From: Monocercomonoides exilis
Lineage: Eukaryota > Preaxostyla > Oxymonadida > Polymastigidae
Reading direction: 5' to 3'
Assembly (NCBI GenBank): GCA_001643675.2
Contig: LSRY02000044.1
Span: 248,001-312,000, forward strand
DNA: 64,000 bases
This document shows positions 21,790 through 33,818 of this stretch, one piece after another. Both the position numbers and the translations under genes were made by a program. How positions within the stretch are numbered: the stretch's first letter is position 1; every line of letters starts with the position of its first letter. The notes beneath the pieces are model-generated. The model was given only the letters and a program-made list of their open reading frames with translations, was not told the DNA's origin and ran no database searches.

Positions 21790-22630
21790 GTTTTTTAAAA
21801 GTTATCTTTATTCAATTAATTGGAATGATTTATCAATTTGGGTTTCTGAAAATACAAGAAGAATATGACACAGAAGATATAACATCAGATGTTACGGATT
21901 TGGACGATAAAATTGAAGATGCAAATTCATCGTTGAAAAACTGATAGTGACAGTTTAGGTTCTTGCGATGGCTCTTCAGCTTCAAGTTACACAGATAATG
22001 AAAAAATATAATATTTTCAATTTGTTTTTTTTATTACTCAATTCAAACATATTTTTCACTCACTTATAACAACAAATAATCATATAAATAACAAAATTAA
22101 GCTAAATAGTTATTGGAAGTTGCTTTCATTAAAAAAAGTCGGACCCAGTATGTGACACTTTACCCAATATTTTTTCTTCACGTCATCCAGGGTTAAAAAA
22201 AAAAACATCTCTTTTATTCTCTTTTTTATGAAATGAAAATTTTCATTTGAAAAATATTATAAATGGGTTAGATCATTATCTAATTGCTTTGAGATACAAC
22301 AAACGCGAAAGTTGTATTTTGTTTTTGAATTAATAATTGAAATAGCGTTTCAGTTTCTTTAATATATTCTTCATGCTAGACTTTTAGTTTTATTAATTCG
22401 GAAAACTCAATGAAAAGAGATAATTTAAAGTTTGTCTTGCTGAAATGGAATTATTTGTTTCTTTCATTTTATTTAGCTTTATAAATATGTTTATGAAAAG
22501 ATCTTTTTATTCTCAATTTACGATACCCCTTTGGATTAGCGTTTTTACAGCATCAAAAAAGTTTGCATTTTCAATAACATTGAAAAAACCAAAAATTTAT
22601 CTTTGATACGATGTAATTCGTTATTTTTTA
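21790..22630. other. AT-rich intergenic stretch
   Basis: Only the short acidic frame near 21830-21945 is notable. The rest shows no gene. A TTTTATAG acceptor-like site lies just before the ATG at 22641, so a 5' non-coding exon of the next gene is possible. Confidence 0.5.
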
Positions 22631-22640
22631 TAGAAAAAGA

Positions 22641-25600
22641 ATGCTTAGAGAAAGGGATATTGTTCCAACCAAAAGAATAGACAAAGTGTTTTCTTCTTTG
22701 TGGATTTCTGATCGTTTTTGTGTTTTTGGAACAAAAGATAATATCCTCTGCAATATGGATGCATTTAAGGAAAAAATCTTTTTTCATGATCTACCTCACG
22801 GACGTCGTTTTTATGAAGAAACTTGTTGTGGAATCCATTCAATGAGCATTAACCCATCAGGAACATTGTTAGCTAGTGGAGGAGAGAACCCTTGTGATAT
22901 AGCCGTATTAAGCTTGCCTTCGTTGGAGGGGAAGGCTATTTGCGAAGGAATGAATGATTGGGTTTTTGGGATTAAATGGATTGATGATGTCACCATTGTC
23001 GGCTGCGGTAGAGATGGAAGCGTTCGAGTGTGGAACATTTTACGTAGTGACTTAAAGAAATGTAGAGAAACATGTAACTTTAACAAAGTTGCAAATTTTT
23101 TAAATGAAAATGATTTGTCGCAGAATTTTCCGAAATTCATTTCTCCTGTTTGTGAATCTGAATCAGGATGCAATAAAATACGTGATATTTCGTTAAATCA
23201 GAATAAACGTTCTTCTTTTTGCACACTTTCACTGAATCATACAGTATCAATTTGGGATGTCAATTTTACGCATCCGTCGCGTGGAAGTTTTTCTTCTGAT
23301 TGTCTGCCTTTGGATCAATCAAGACTTGTTCCATTGATTAATTTGAGCCTACCAACACATCTCAGTGATTTGACATGCCTTACTGTCTGTGACGGTGGAG
23401 TGGCAGCTTGCAGCAGCAATGGGGATGAACTGTTTAGGGGTTCTGCATACGAGAACGAAGAATTGGATGATCATAACGTGAGCATATATGAAGAAGATGT
23501 TGATGGAGGCACATGGCTAAATGCAAGGGACTGGAGGGATGAAAAAATGCTTCGCAGAAATGAGCGGGAGAAAAGGCGGAAAAGAGAGGAGAATCTCTGT
23601 GAACGGGAAGAATTCGACCAAATTAGGAGCAAGAGAGCAGAAAGGCTGTCTGTAAAGCTGCTCAATGAAGGCGGGGATTCTGTGCATGGATGGCTGAGTG
23701 GAAGGAAAACAGCAAATTATGGAGGAGGAAGCGGAAGGATTGCAGTGGGATCGTTTACACATTTGCTATTTTTGGATGAAAGAGAGCCACAGCGTGGAAT
23801 ATGTTGTCATTCTTCTAGCACTTCGATTTATTCTGTAGCAAATGCTTCTTCTTGGGCTTGTGATCACAATTGCGACTCACCATTTTGTTCCAGTCAAATT
23901 CTGTGCCCTGGACAAGGTCTGAATGATGAAGGATTTTTGGAAAAGGAGATAAATATGCTATTTATGGAGCAGCTATTAACAAAGGCTTTCATGATAGTAA
24001 TAATGCAATACCTCCTTTATTTAATGCAACACGTTTTGTTGATTTTTATTTATTTATTTATTTATTGTGTTTGTATTGCATTTGTTATACTAGAATAATA
24101 ATGTTCATCCATTGAGCATAACTAAAAGAACTGCCTTTCATTTATTCATTGATTTATTTATTTATTGTGTTACGTTGTGTTTTATATTATTATTATTTTT
24201 ATTCATATTTTGAAAGATGAAGGTATTCATCTTTTGTTATTTATTGCTACTTAATGTATTTTTATAAATTCTTTGATTACTACGTTATTAATTGTTTTTA
24301 AACTTTTTTTTAACAGATTTTAATTTCACAAATTCTTTTATAATTTTTATTCTTACAAAGAAATGTTAAAGCTTACATTTTTGTATTTATATTTTGATAT
24401 TTGCATTTGAGTTGTGCTTTATTTGAATTGTTTTCAAAGGCATCTTTGCGAGCCATCATTATTTTTTATCTTGCAAATTGATTTTATTCTAATTTTTATT
24501 TATGAAAATGTTCTATTGTTCATATTTTAAGTGTGTTATTTCACTTTGTTGCTTGAACATACTGGTTCCATCTGTTGATGGTTTCCTTCAAATGCTTTTG
24601 CATTTATAATATTAGTACACACATAAATTCATATTTATTGTGTTAAAGTTGCATAATCATTCACCTCTATTGAGGTTGAAATTTATAAAATCAAAAGAAT
24701 ATTCATAAAAATTCGTATTCGTTTCGGGAGTGGTTATCCTTCTCGAATACACTTGTCCAATGCAAAATTTGGCATTCTCAAAACCAATATTCTTCTTTAA
24801 GAAGTGAGAATTACTTTAATTGATGGAATTTATCTTTTGAATTCATCAATCACAATTTTTTCTTAAATATTTATTTTGTAATTTTAATTTTTCTCAATTT
24901 TCAAATTTCGTGCTTTTATTGTTTTAGGCATTCGATCTTTATCATCGCTTGGACATGACGTGTGGGTGGGAATGGGAGATGGAAAGATTGGTGTTGTCGA
25001 TGAAAGAATGATGAAATTTGTGAAAATTGGATCAACGGATTCTGATTTGCCCTCATCTTTGGCTTCAACACAAACGGAACAACAGTGCTTTAGATCTTCA
25101 TCCGATGAAATCACATACAAAATCGGAAGAGGAACATTGTTCACCGACGAATTTAGTGTAATCACAGGCAACACCAACGAGCAAAGAGCAGAAGTCGAAG
25201 AAGAAGAAGAAGATGATGATGACAGAAATGATGAAAGAGCTGAAGAAGAGAGAGAAGCTATTGATCCCTTATTTTCTTTAGAGCATGATGAAAGAGAGAA
25301 TACTACGGAGAGAATGAACCTTAATCACGTTCGAAGAATATCAACGGACGCTTTCGATGACAGCATTTTCAACGATCATTCTCTCGAAGAAGGCAATTTT
25401 CCTTCGACGAACCGGCTTGGTGATACGTCTTTTGCTAATCGAAGAGAGAATTCAACTGCAGAAACCACCCCTGTAATTCCATCTCCTCCAAGGCCTCATC
25501 TGCACTCTCCTTTGATTCCTGATACGCAACTTCTGCAAACAGTTCTTGAACAGCTGATTGAAAGAGAGAGTGAGGGTGTAGCCATTCCGAATTCCGTCTT

Positions 25601-25694
25601 CACTCTTTCTTTTTCACCCGAATCGATCGAACTGTTTGCTGGCGGAGGTCCTTTTCCTGCCTCGCTCAAAGGGAATTTCATTGGGCTTTTGTAA
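22641..25694 (+). CDS. DCAF12: DCAF12-like WD40 protein (CUL4-DDB1 substrate receptor), two exons
   Basis: Exon 1 begins MLRERDIVPTKRIDKVF and contains family blocks CGIHSMSINPSGTLLASGG, DWVFGIKWIDDVTIVG and GRDGSVRVWN, and IAVGSFTHLLFLDEREP. Exon 2 resumes with IRSLSSLGHDVWVGMGDG and ends with PNSVFTLSFSPESIELFAGG then NFIGLL, matching the DCAF12 C-terminus. A phase-compatible junction is 23916/24928 (GTCTGA donor, TTTTAG acceptor); the exact donor is uncertain. In other eukaryotes DCAF12 forms a beta-propeller that presents substrates to the CUL4-DDB1 ubiquitin ligase. Family-atypical acidic/charged inserts lie at about residues 270-330 and in exon 2 (EEEEEDDDD, RERE). Length is about 680 aa versus about 450 in animals. 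Confidence 0.85.
23917..24927 (+). other. Long (about 1 kb) intron of the DCAF12-like gene
   Basis: This AT-rich sequence separates two halves of a conserved WD40 protein and has no coding features. It is 8-18 times longer than the other introns inferred in this window (57-134 bp), so it may contain a decayed insertion. Confidence 0.6.
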
Positions 25695-25719
25695 CACTGA
25701 AACACTTCGTTCACCTTTT

Positions 25720-26219
25720 ATTACCATTTTTGAATTTATTCACTTCATCACTTTTTTTGTATTCTGTAACAGCAACATGCACATATCTTTATATTCTTTA
25801 TTGTAAAAGAAGTAAAAAGAAATAACAAATTCAGTTTAGGGTTCTATTGTATATGAATTAAAGTGAACGCTAAAAGCGGAGTGCAATTGAAAAAGAAAAT
25901 TGCCTATATGAAAGAAAAGAAATAATATGAGAGAAATATTTTAAACCGTTTAAGGCATAACATTTAATTAAAAAAAAAAAAAAGAAAGTAGGCTTATTTT
26001 AAATTCAGACAAGAAAAAGCAAATGAATCGACGATGAGATGACGAAGAATAATAAAGAATCAGTCTCTTTTCTAATAATCATCGGAAAAAAAAAACAAAA
26101 TCTGAACTAACTCTCACACTCTCTGACAAGCAATTCATTGCTCTAACCAGAACAGAAAAGCTTTGCCCAATTGCAGCAAACAATAACAACAAAAACTCCA
26201 ATTAATATTCTGCAATAAT
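25720..26219. other. Convergent intergenic region
   Basis: This is the 3' space between the plus-strand DCAF12-like gene and the minus-strand methyltransferase. It is A-rich with short homopolymers, and nothing else was recognised. Confidence 0.6.
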
Positions 26220-27258
26220 TTATTTCTCTTTCTCTCTTTCAATTTCCGCAAAATGCCTCTTCAGACTCTCTTCCTCCTCCTTCGACAGGGATGCCAGCTC
26301 AATTGGAGGCTTCTGCTTCGACTTCTTTGACAAAATCTCTCCTGTTTGCGTCGTAAGACCATCTACAGGCTTTCGCGCAATGATGCAGCGGGAGATAGGC
26401 AGAATTGGCGACGAGGATACGATTTTCTCGATTTCCATCCCAAACTTCTTCAGAAGCTTTTTCGTCCGCTCCATATGCCAGAAGTCGTGGATCACCAGCA
26501 AACCTCCGTTTTTGGTCACTCGGACCATCTGGATGATCGTTCGGTCCAGAGAGCCCTTCGACAGATGGTGCGCAAGATCGGCACAGCAGCAAACATCAAA
26601 ATAGTCATTCGGGTAGGGAACATTTCGTGGATCTCCTCCAAGCAATTGGACACGATCAGCAACGCCTTCAATCTCTGCATTTTTAAGGGTCAGCTTAGGA
26701 GTTTTCAATGAGCGATCAAGAATTTTTCTTTCTCTGTCTCTTTCAGTTTCCCAAATATCAACTCCATGAGCCTTTCCTCCATTATTAAGAAGCTTTGCTA
26801 ATCCAATTAGAATAAGTCCACTACCTGTTCCAACATCAAGTACCTTAAATAATATTATGAAAAATTTATACAACCACAATTGCTAAAGTGAAAAGCACAC
26901 GATTTCATCACCTTTAAGCTTTGGACTCAATTCTCGAACGATTATATCTCTAGCCCTTTTTGCGCCAAAAGTATTTGCATATGACAAATAGCAGGCAACA
27001 GCAAAAACAAAAGAAGCTTTCCATTTAAACAAAAAAAATTTAATTGAAATTAATATAACTATTTCACATAACAATTCGAATAAACATACCGATCACAATT
27101 CCTCCAACTTTATAAACATGCCCTAATTTATCTCCAAGGCTAAATGACAAAAAGTAAAGTGCTCCCGCAAGACCAAAAACGAAAAAGTCAACACGAGAGA
27201 CAAATAATGCTGAAGTGATGAAAAACACGATAAAATATATAACAGTATTAATAAACAT
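26220..27258 (-). CDS. Membrane-anchored class I SAM-dependent methyltransferase, three exons
   Basis: Splicing 27258-27090, 27016-26901 and 26843-26220 gives 302 aa in one frame. Introns are 73 bp (GTATGT...AAAG) and 57 bp (GTGTGC...TAAG). The N-terminus has two or three hydrophobic segments, then AKRARDIIVREL, then motif I VLDVGTGSGLILIGLA, the acidic motif-II residue GVDIW, a motif IV-like YFDVCCCADLAHHL and a post-motif NGGLLVIHDFWH. This matches the Methyltransf_11/25 fold with an added membrane anchor; the methyl acceptor cannot be told. The Lys/Glu-rich C-terminus ends at TAA. Start: first ATG followed by the hydrophobic leader. Confidence 0.88.
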
Positions 27259-27747
27259 TATTTAAAGAGTCAAACAATAATCCGGTTTTGGAGTTTTATT
27301 TTTGGACATTTGTCAAACAACAAACAAGATTGGTGATTTATCCAATATACTGATTATGGTCTTTCATATTTGTCAATGAATAATTTATTGATATCATAGT
27401 TGCTTTCTTCAAGAATTTGCAGTTGCCAGCTTGATTTGATTTCGGGTTTCTTTTTTCATTCACAAATGATGCTTTGAAATGTTCAAATAACACTCAACGT
27501 TACCAATATCATGCTTTTTATTCAATGGATAGTTCTCGTTTCAATCATTCACAAAACATAAAAATGAAATTGAGCAACGAGCAAAAATCATTGACTGAAT
27601 CGAAAAGAATATCTTTTTTTATAAAATATTAAAAATGGAAAAGAAGTGATTAGCTCTTTTATAAATCAAAATATAACAATATTATACTAAATATTGCAAA
27701 TTACATAATTTGAAATGAGATTGCAATGAATTTGTTGAGAATTATGC

Positions 27748-28167
27748 TTATTGAGATGAGACTGAAGAACTTGATGAAGGCGAAACCTTCGGTGCAGTTG
27801 AAGCTTTGTAAAATGCTGCTTTTTTCTCCGCTTTTTTCAATGTAATAACGTACATTATGCTGCTGAATATTCCAGCAACAACCCAGATTCCTCCAGCAAC
27901 AAAACTTTGCCAGGCCAACTTCTCATACTCTCCATTTGACAAAGGCTCTCCAAGAGGAAGTTTCAAAGAAAAGCACATTCCGAACATGAAAAGAGTCACA
28001 GCACACACGGCTGAAAAAGCAATGCAGCATGATGCACCTAAGAAAATATCAAATTTAAAGAATTATTTAAAGATGAATGGACAAGTTAATCAATTTAAAA
28101 TTATGCATTAATTTTCATATAATTTCGCGTGCTTTCGAAATGTCATACAATTAAATGTTAATTTCAT
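27748..28167 (-). CDS. Small two-span membrane protein, two exons
   Basis: Exon 2 (28037-27748) encodes hydrophobic span 1 (CCIAFSAVCAVTLFMFGMCF), a short polar loop with a Pro/Gly motif and GEYEKLAWQS, hydrophobic span 2 (GGIWVVAGIFSSIMYVI) and a Lys- then Ser-rich tail. It opens after a TCTTAG acceptor. A 19-nt first exon (28167-28149, starting MKLTFN) with GTATGA donor and a 111-bp intron joins in frame to give 102 aa. The exon-1 assignment is a best guess. No family was recognised. Confidence 0.55.
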
Positions 28168-28426
28168 TTTTTGATAATTTGATATTATCTGATCAAGTAA
28201 GATCTATTTTGTATAATTACTTAAATAAAAATATGATTATGATAACTTCAATTAAACCTTTAAGATTTCTGAATAAATATATAAATAAATACACTAGAAG
28301 GCGTTAAAGATTGCTGTTGAAAAAAAAAAAAAATACACAGATTATTGAAGAAGAAGAAGATTATCATATTTATAACAAGAGAGAAAAAGAAAATGATCAA
28401 TTTTTACGAGAAGCTTTAGCGTCTTC

Positions 28427-29546
28427 TCAATCATGAGTGCAGTAGCAGCCATGAGCGCATCCGTGTGAGTGTCCCTGCTTGTGGTTTTTGTGATGTGAGC
28501 AGCAGTCAACGTCGCACGTGCACTCTCCACAGCAACCGCACCCTCCTCCCTCTCCTCCCTCTCCTTCAGCCTCTTCCTCGTCTCTCACACTCTCCCCAGT
28601 GAAGTAGTAATACGACCTCGGCACGACTTTGTCGACGAGGCAGTTTGTGTTCTCTGTCAGCAGCGGAATAACAGCCTGCCGGGGCATCTGGGTGAGGTAG
28701 GTGGCTCTGTCTTCCATCGTGTCGATGAAGGCCTCTTCGTCTGGGTGGAAAAGGTTGTATTCTTCTCCCAAGCGAGACGCAAGAAATTCGGGTGTGATCA
28801 TGTCATCATCATCATCTTCATCTTCATCATCGTCTTCTTCACTATCATCATATTCATCCCCTCCTTTTCCTCCTTTTCCTTGTTTTTGCTTCTTATTGCT
28901 GCTGTTATTCTTCTTCTTCTTCTGTGTTTTCTGCGTCTTTTTGCCCTTCTTCGCGTTCTCCTTCCTCTTTGCCCTCTCTTTCTCCATCTTTTCCAGCAGC
29001 TCCTCAACTTTCCCCCTCATCTCTCTGTGCTTGTTCCTCCACACTTTCTTCCTCATCTTCTCCTCTTTCGCCAAACGATCAAGTTTTTCATTCATTTCTT
29101 CGTCATTCAAAAAGAGATCAAAGAACGAACGCGTCGCAAACTGCACCTTCACCAGCTTCGGCTTCGAGTTCTTCTTGTTCTTCTCTTTCTTCTGCCCTTT
29201 CCCTTTCCCTTTCCCTTTTGCTCCCTTTCCTTTCCCTTTTCCACCTTCTTCCTCTTCTTCCTCTTCAATTTCTTGTTCCGGCACCTCAGCCTCGTCCACC
29301 CCGCAGTCCATCCCTTCCTTCCACTCCACTTTCGTCCCTTTTCCCATCACATCGCTTCTCACCCTGTTCAGCGTAGGCTCCTGAATAACATACCTCGTCA
29401 GCTCTTTGTTCGCAATGAACGGGTTCTCTGCAAAGATGAACGTGACTGCTGTGAGTAAGGGGGGGATCATACCTGCTCCACTTCCAGTGGGTGTAGATGA
29501 AGATGACGATGCTGTGGAAACAGTGGAAGCGGTGGAAGAAGCAGTA

Positions 29547-29578
<32 letters not shown>

Positions 29579-30961
29579 TGTTGCTATTGGGAATGAATTG
29601 GCAGAAGAAGACATCGAAAGCGCAGAGGGAGAAGAAGGAAACGACGCAGCTGAAGCAGACTGTGGTGCAGCTGGAGGGAAAAGCTCTTCAGCCTGCTCTT
29701 CTCCAAAGCCATCTCCTTTTTGCTTCTCATCTTCCGAATCTTTGCCTCCTCCTTCCTTTAGTGACTTTCCTTCTTTTTTGTCTTTGCCTTCTTTGCCTTC
29801 ATTGTCTTCGTTATCTTCATTGTCTTCCTCTTCCTCTTTCAGCTTGTCAATTGCATTCATCAGAGGCGAGCGCGGGATGCCTGGCGAGTGCGGCGATATC
29901 ACAGGAGTCGTCGAGTGAGACGAATGCGCTGAAAGAGGAGACGGAGAAAAGCAAAAATGCTGCGCTGACCCAAACGACGCCGAAGAAGGGGAAACAAGCG
30001 GAGAATAATGAGGAGCTGAGCCTGGAGCAGAAATACTGCCTATCTGAGGAGGATATGCAGAGCATGCTCTTGCAAAAGAAGAATCCAACATGTGGGACTG
30101 AGACGCAGACAAAGGGAAGAATGGTGATGTAGATGACGAGCGCAATGGGGACTTAGGGTCATCAGCTCCCATTGCAAATGGATTCTTCGGAACCATCGGA
30201 AATCCGCCAATTGCAGCCGATTCGGCAGAATCAAGACGTCTGACGCGAATTTCTTCCAAATAATGAAGAACTTTCTCATCCTTCGGTGATACCAACTCAT
30301 CAATAACGCTGTTACATATGGCATCAACCCAATAATCTGGAATACCTCGATCACTTCCATCTGGCCTTTTAACAATTGGTTGCCTTTCTGATTCTGGCAC
30401 TTCGGATTCTGGCTTTTCATTTAACGGAGAAAGTTCTTCTTCTTTCGGTTCATAAAGTCCAATAACAATTTCATTTCGCTTTTTAAAAACTTCAAGATAC
30501 TCTTTTTCGTATTTTGAAATTAAATCCAATTCTTCCTCAAATAACTTTTTTTTTAATTCATCGTACTCTTTCTGACACTTTTTTATTGCCAAAATTCGTC
30601 TTTGTTGCACATGTGTAAATGAATCAAGGGCTGAGGGTTCAGGTATTGAAATTCCTTTCAATTTTTCTTGGAACAGTTTCGACATTGTGTTTGGTGTTGC
30701 ACCTGCTAATAAATTTTAGCATAATTATAAACGATAAAACAATTACAGAAAAAATAAAAAAAACTTGCCTGGACCAAAGAAATATGATTTGAATTCTGAA
30801 GCCGCTCCCATTGGAGTATTTTGTGGAACTTGAGGCAATGGCTTATCTGGCATTGGAGAAATAGGTGGAAGAACTTGAGGAACACCTGCAACTGGAGTGG
30901 GTGCAGGTGAATATTCTGAAAATGACAATTCTGGTGGAGTTATTGTCAATCGATGCATCAT
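28427..30961 (-). CDS. NAP1: NAP1/SET-family nucleosome assembly protein with large low-complexity inserts, two exons
   Basis: Exon 1 (30961-30769, Pro-rich) joins exon 2 (30702-28427) through a 66-bp intron with a GC donor (CAG/GCAAGT) and GCAG acceptor, giving 822 aa. NAP landmarks in order are the long N-terminal helix (RRILAIKKCQKEYDELKKKL...), IPDYWVDAICN with LHYLEEIRVRRLD, FIFAENPFIANKELTRYVI, GTKVEWKEG, FATRSFFDLF, and DKVVPRSYYYFTGES followed by acidic residues. The family is normally about 350-400 aa. Here Ser-rich and Glu/Lys/Asp-rich inserts double it, and the protein ends in an unusual His/Cys-rich tail. NAP proteins shuttle and deposit H2A-H2B. Confidence 0.9.
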
Positions 30962-31342
30962 TTTGATCTTTATCACGAACTTTGGTAGTCATTGATCTTA
31001 AAATGAACATAACACTAATTAAATCACTTTTGAAACATCATATATGAAACATCGCTTATGTGTGATATGTTTACAATATTTGCTGCTAAAATAAATAATC
31101 TTGATTTCACTTTTTTGTTTTCGACAAAATAATTTCGCAATAAATTTGTTTTCGTTTTTTAATTTTCCATGTGCATTCATTAACTAAAAGATAGAAAATT
31201 ATTGGAAAAAAAATTTGGATATAAAAATATTAATAATATAATGACAATCAATCTCATTTTAAATCGAATTTTTCATTTAAAAAAAAGATTTAATTATTAT
31301 TATTCAATCATATTTTGTCCTTGATTTATATTTTAATATTTT
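30962..31342. other. Intergenic, upstream of NAP1-like gene
   Basis: AT-rich, with no gene seen. It presumably holds the promoter of the minus-strand NAP1-like gene, but no motif can be assigned. Confidence 0.5.
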
Positions 31343-32529
31343 CTAACTATTTTTTGAAAAATAATGATGAATGGTGTTATTATTTCTTGGAGAGAATTGC
31401 CGACAGTTGTTAGAGGTGCCGAGAACACAAAAGGGGAATACGATGACAATCTGACGAGATATGAGTTCAACAGGGATTAAAGAGCTTGAATAATATAGAG
31501 AATAAAGAACGGGCATCGGGTATTGGATTGAGTGTTTCATCTGTTTGAATATGGTGACAAAGTACTGGCTAGCATATGTAATTTTATGCATTGTTGCGAT
31601 TGAAAAGGGAAAAGAGAATAATGTGATGATCACAATGAAGTTTGTTGACGATACGTATTCGAAGCATGGCTGCATATCAGTATTGAAAAAAGGAGGAGCG
31701 GAGCCACGCACAAAACTGCAAGGCGAGCCATATGACTTGTGGAACGGAGAGCTCTCGGCACAGCTCACCAGCGGCGACGACCCCAACGGAGAAGAAGGCA
31801 CCCCCATGTTCGGAAGAGCCGGCGAAGACACATCTGCCGCAGGGTCACACGGCGAGGGAGGAGACGACAGCGCCAAAGACCAGCTGCCCTGCTGTGCCGC
31901 CTGCTGCTGCGCTGCCATCAGGCTCTTCAGCCGCTCCATCTCTGTCCTGCTCAAAGGCCATGCACGCCAGTGAATGAAAAGCGACTGCGAATGCGACACA
32001 GAAAGAGCACTGAGGACAGACAGCGATGCCCCCAGAGAGAATGCTGTGCACGGGACAAGCTGCGGGGCAAGTGCCGAACAAGAAGAAGAAGAAGAAGAAG
32101 AAAAAGAAGAAGAAGATGAAGACGATGATGATGGAGAAGCATTCACTGAGTGTGCCAAATGCATCGGACCAAAGACGACTGCCAAAAGCATCTGAAGCGC
32201 CTGGTCGATGGCTGCTCCAAAGACACCCTCAAACAACCCTGCTCGTCTGCCTCGCAGCGCTGCGCTGAACACACACATCCAAACGCCCCCTTCTCTGAAG
32301 AGCCATCTTTTCTCATCCGCCAATAGCCCATGCCTCTCGCTCCCTGCGCCACCAAAGAGTTCTGCGCTGGAAGTGTCACAAACGGCGATATCTCAACAAA
32401 ATTGGTGGCCAATGGAATAAGCGCATAATGCGTGCACAGCCCTCGCTCAGCTGACAGCGGCACAATCAGAACATAATCCTCTGACATACATTTCCAAGCA
32501 CAGAAGAAAAGAAAAGAAAGGAAAATCAT
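31343..32529 (-). CDS. Hypothetical protein, structure unresolved
   Basis: Two overlapping minus-strand frames both look coding. The frame at 32529-32143 begins with a signal-like leader (MIFLSFLFFCAWKC) and runs through APLATNFVEIS-like sequence. The frame at 32323-31343 carries FREGGVWMCVFSAAL, QALQMLLAVVFGP, a poly-Ser run and a polar Ser/Pro-rich tail. They must be joined by an intron or a frameshift near 32330-32400 that I could not place. The GC content is higher than in the surroundings. The family was not recognised. Confidence is low for exact ends. Confidence 0.35.
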
Positions 32530-32943
32530 AATATATTTAAATCAAATTATATATAAAAATTTCATAAATACACACATAAAAGAATTTCACATCCAAATCT
32601 CTCCTCTTGTCAGTTGTCGCAAACATATCATTCGTTAGCCAATTGTTCAAACATTTTATATTCTTGCTCATCCACTTCATTAAGTTCTGCTTTTTCAAGC
32701 AATTGTCATCAACTGCTCAAAAAGTTTGCCTTCTTTTCCTTTCAATCATTTCATTATTGCATCTTTGAATAAGTTAATGAGTGAACATAAATCCATTTCC
32801 TCTTCCAAAACGTTGATGATGAACGACGATCCAAAAACATTCGAAAGAATTGTTTCAATGGCATCTTCTTCCATTCTTTTTTTTCGTAATCATCAATGCT
32901 GCCTGTTCTCCTCTTCAATAATGTTCCAATCTAAAAACAGCCT

Positions 32944-33351
32944 TCAACCTGCTTCTGCCTCCTCATTTTCCCTTCTTCCTTTCTCCAATAAAATTTCTCC
33001 CAGAAAACTGAAATCATCAGGCATTTCTCTTATGACTTCCATTTTCCTTGAATATGAGAAAATAAAAATAAAAATAAAAAATTGTATTTTAATGAAAATA
33101 TCCGAATAAAACAGAGTTTGTCGCATACCAATAGTAAATTCCATTAATTCCCTGCAACCCCTTTGCCTCAACAAAAAACATACAATTTCACTCATTTCAC
33201 ATTTTATCCTTTTTCCCTTGAACTGAAATTCCATCTCTATCTGTGAGAAAAACACATCAAAAACCCAATCCAAATGCTCGAATAACCTTGTTCCATGCAT
33301 CCCTTCTCTTTTGTGAAAAGTGTCTATTTCATCCAATCTGGGCAAAAACAA
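32944..33351 (-). CDS. Possible gene, minus strand
   Basis: The 135-codon frame contains a well-mixed segment (GTRLFEHLDWVFDVFF, IEMEFQFKGKRIKCEMSEIV) preceded by a strong TTTTTGCCCAG acceptor-like site, so it may be an internal exon. An in-frame stretch from a GTATGC site to TTCAAG (82 bp, Ile/Phe-rich when translated) looks like an intron, but removing it shifts the frame. Upstream exons between 33352 and 33660 were not resolved. No domain was recognised. Confidence 0.3.
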   Translation of the reverse strand: MFLPRLDEIDTFHKREGMHGTRLFEHLDWVFDVFFSQIEMEFQFKGKRIKCEMSEIVCFLLRQRGCRELMEFTIGMRQTLFYSDIFIKIQFFIFIFIFSYSRKMEVIREMPDDFSFLGEILLEKGRRENEEAEAG

Positions 33352-33818
33352 TCATTTCTTTCAAAACATCGAAAATCGCTTCAAATAAAAATATCACAAA
33401 TAATCCACCAAAAGACATACATTTATATGTGGTGCAGAATCACAAAACTTTCAGCACTCACACCTCTTCTGTTCATCTGTTTTCATCAATCTTCACAACA
33501 TTCATTTCTTTCCCAATTGCCTTTTCTCATGAAAATACAGCCATCAAAATTATATGCTCTAAATCATATGTTGTTCCATCCCAGAGGCAGATATCGCTGG
33601 ACGGAGAGTATCGGTTGAAATATCAGACGATCATCAAAAATGGATGATTCATTCTCTATTATTCATCGGATCATAAATAAATATATAAAACAAACAAAGG
33701 AGAATATTTATTTCCATACAATAATATAATTATCAACAAAAGTTGAATGTTAATTTTTTTGTTGAAGTGCCCATATTAGTCTGTGATAGAAAAAAGAAAA
33801 GAAAGCAGTTGGAGAGGC

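Noticed and set aside
28745-29458. Plus-strand ORFs of 150-237 codons over the NAP1-like gene
   Set aside because: Phe/Leu/Ser-rich antisense translations of the Glu/Lys-rich insert; the minus strand carries the NAP landmarks.
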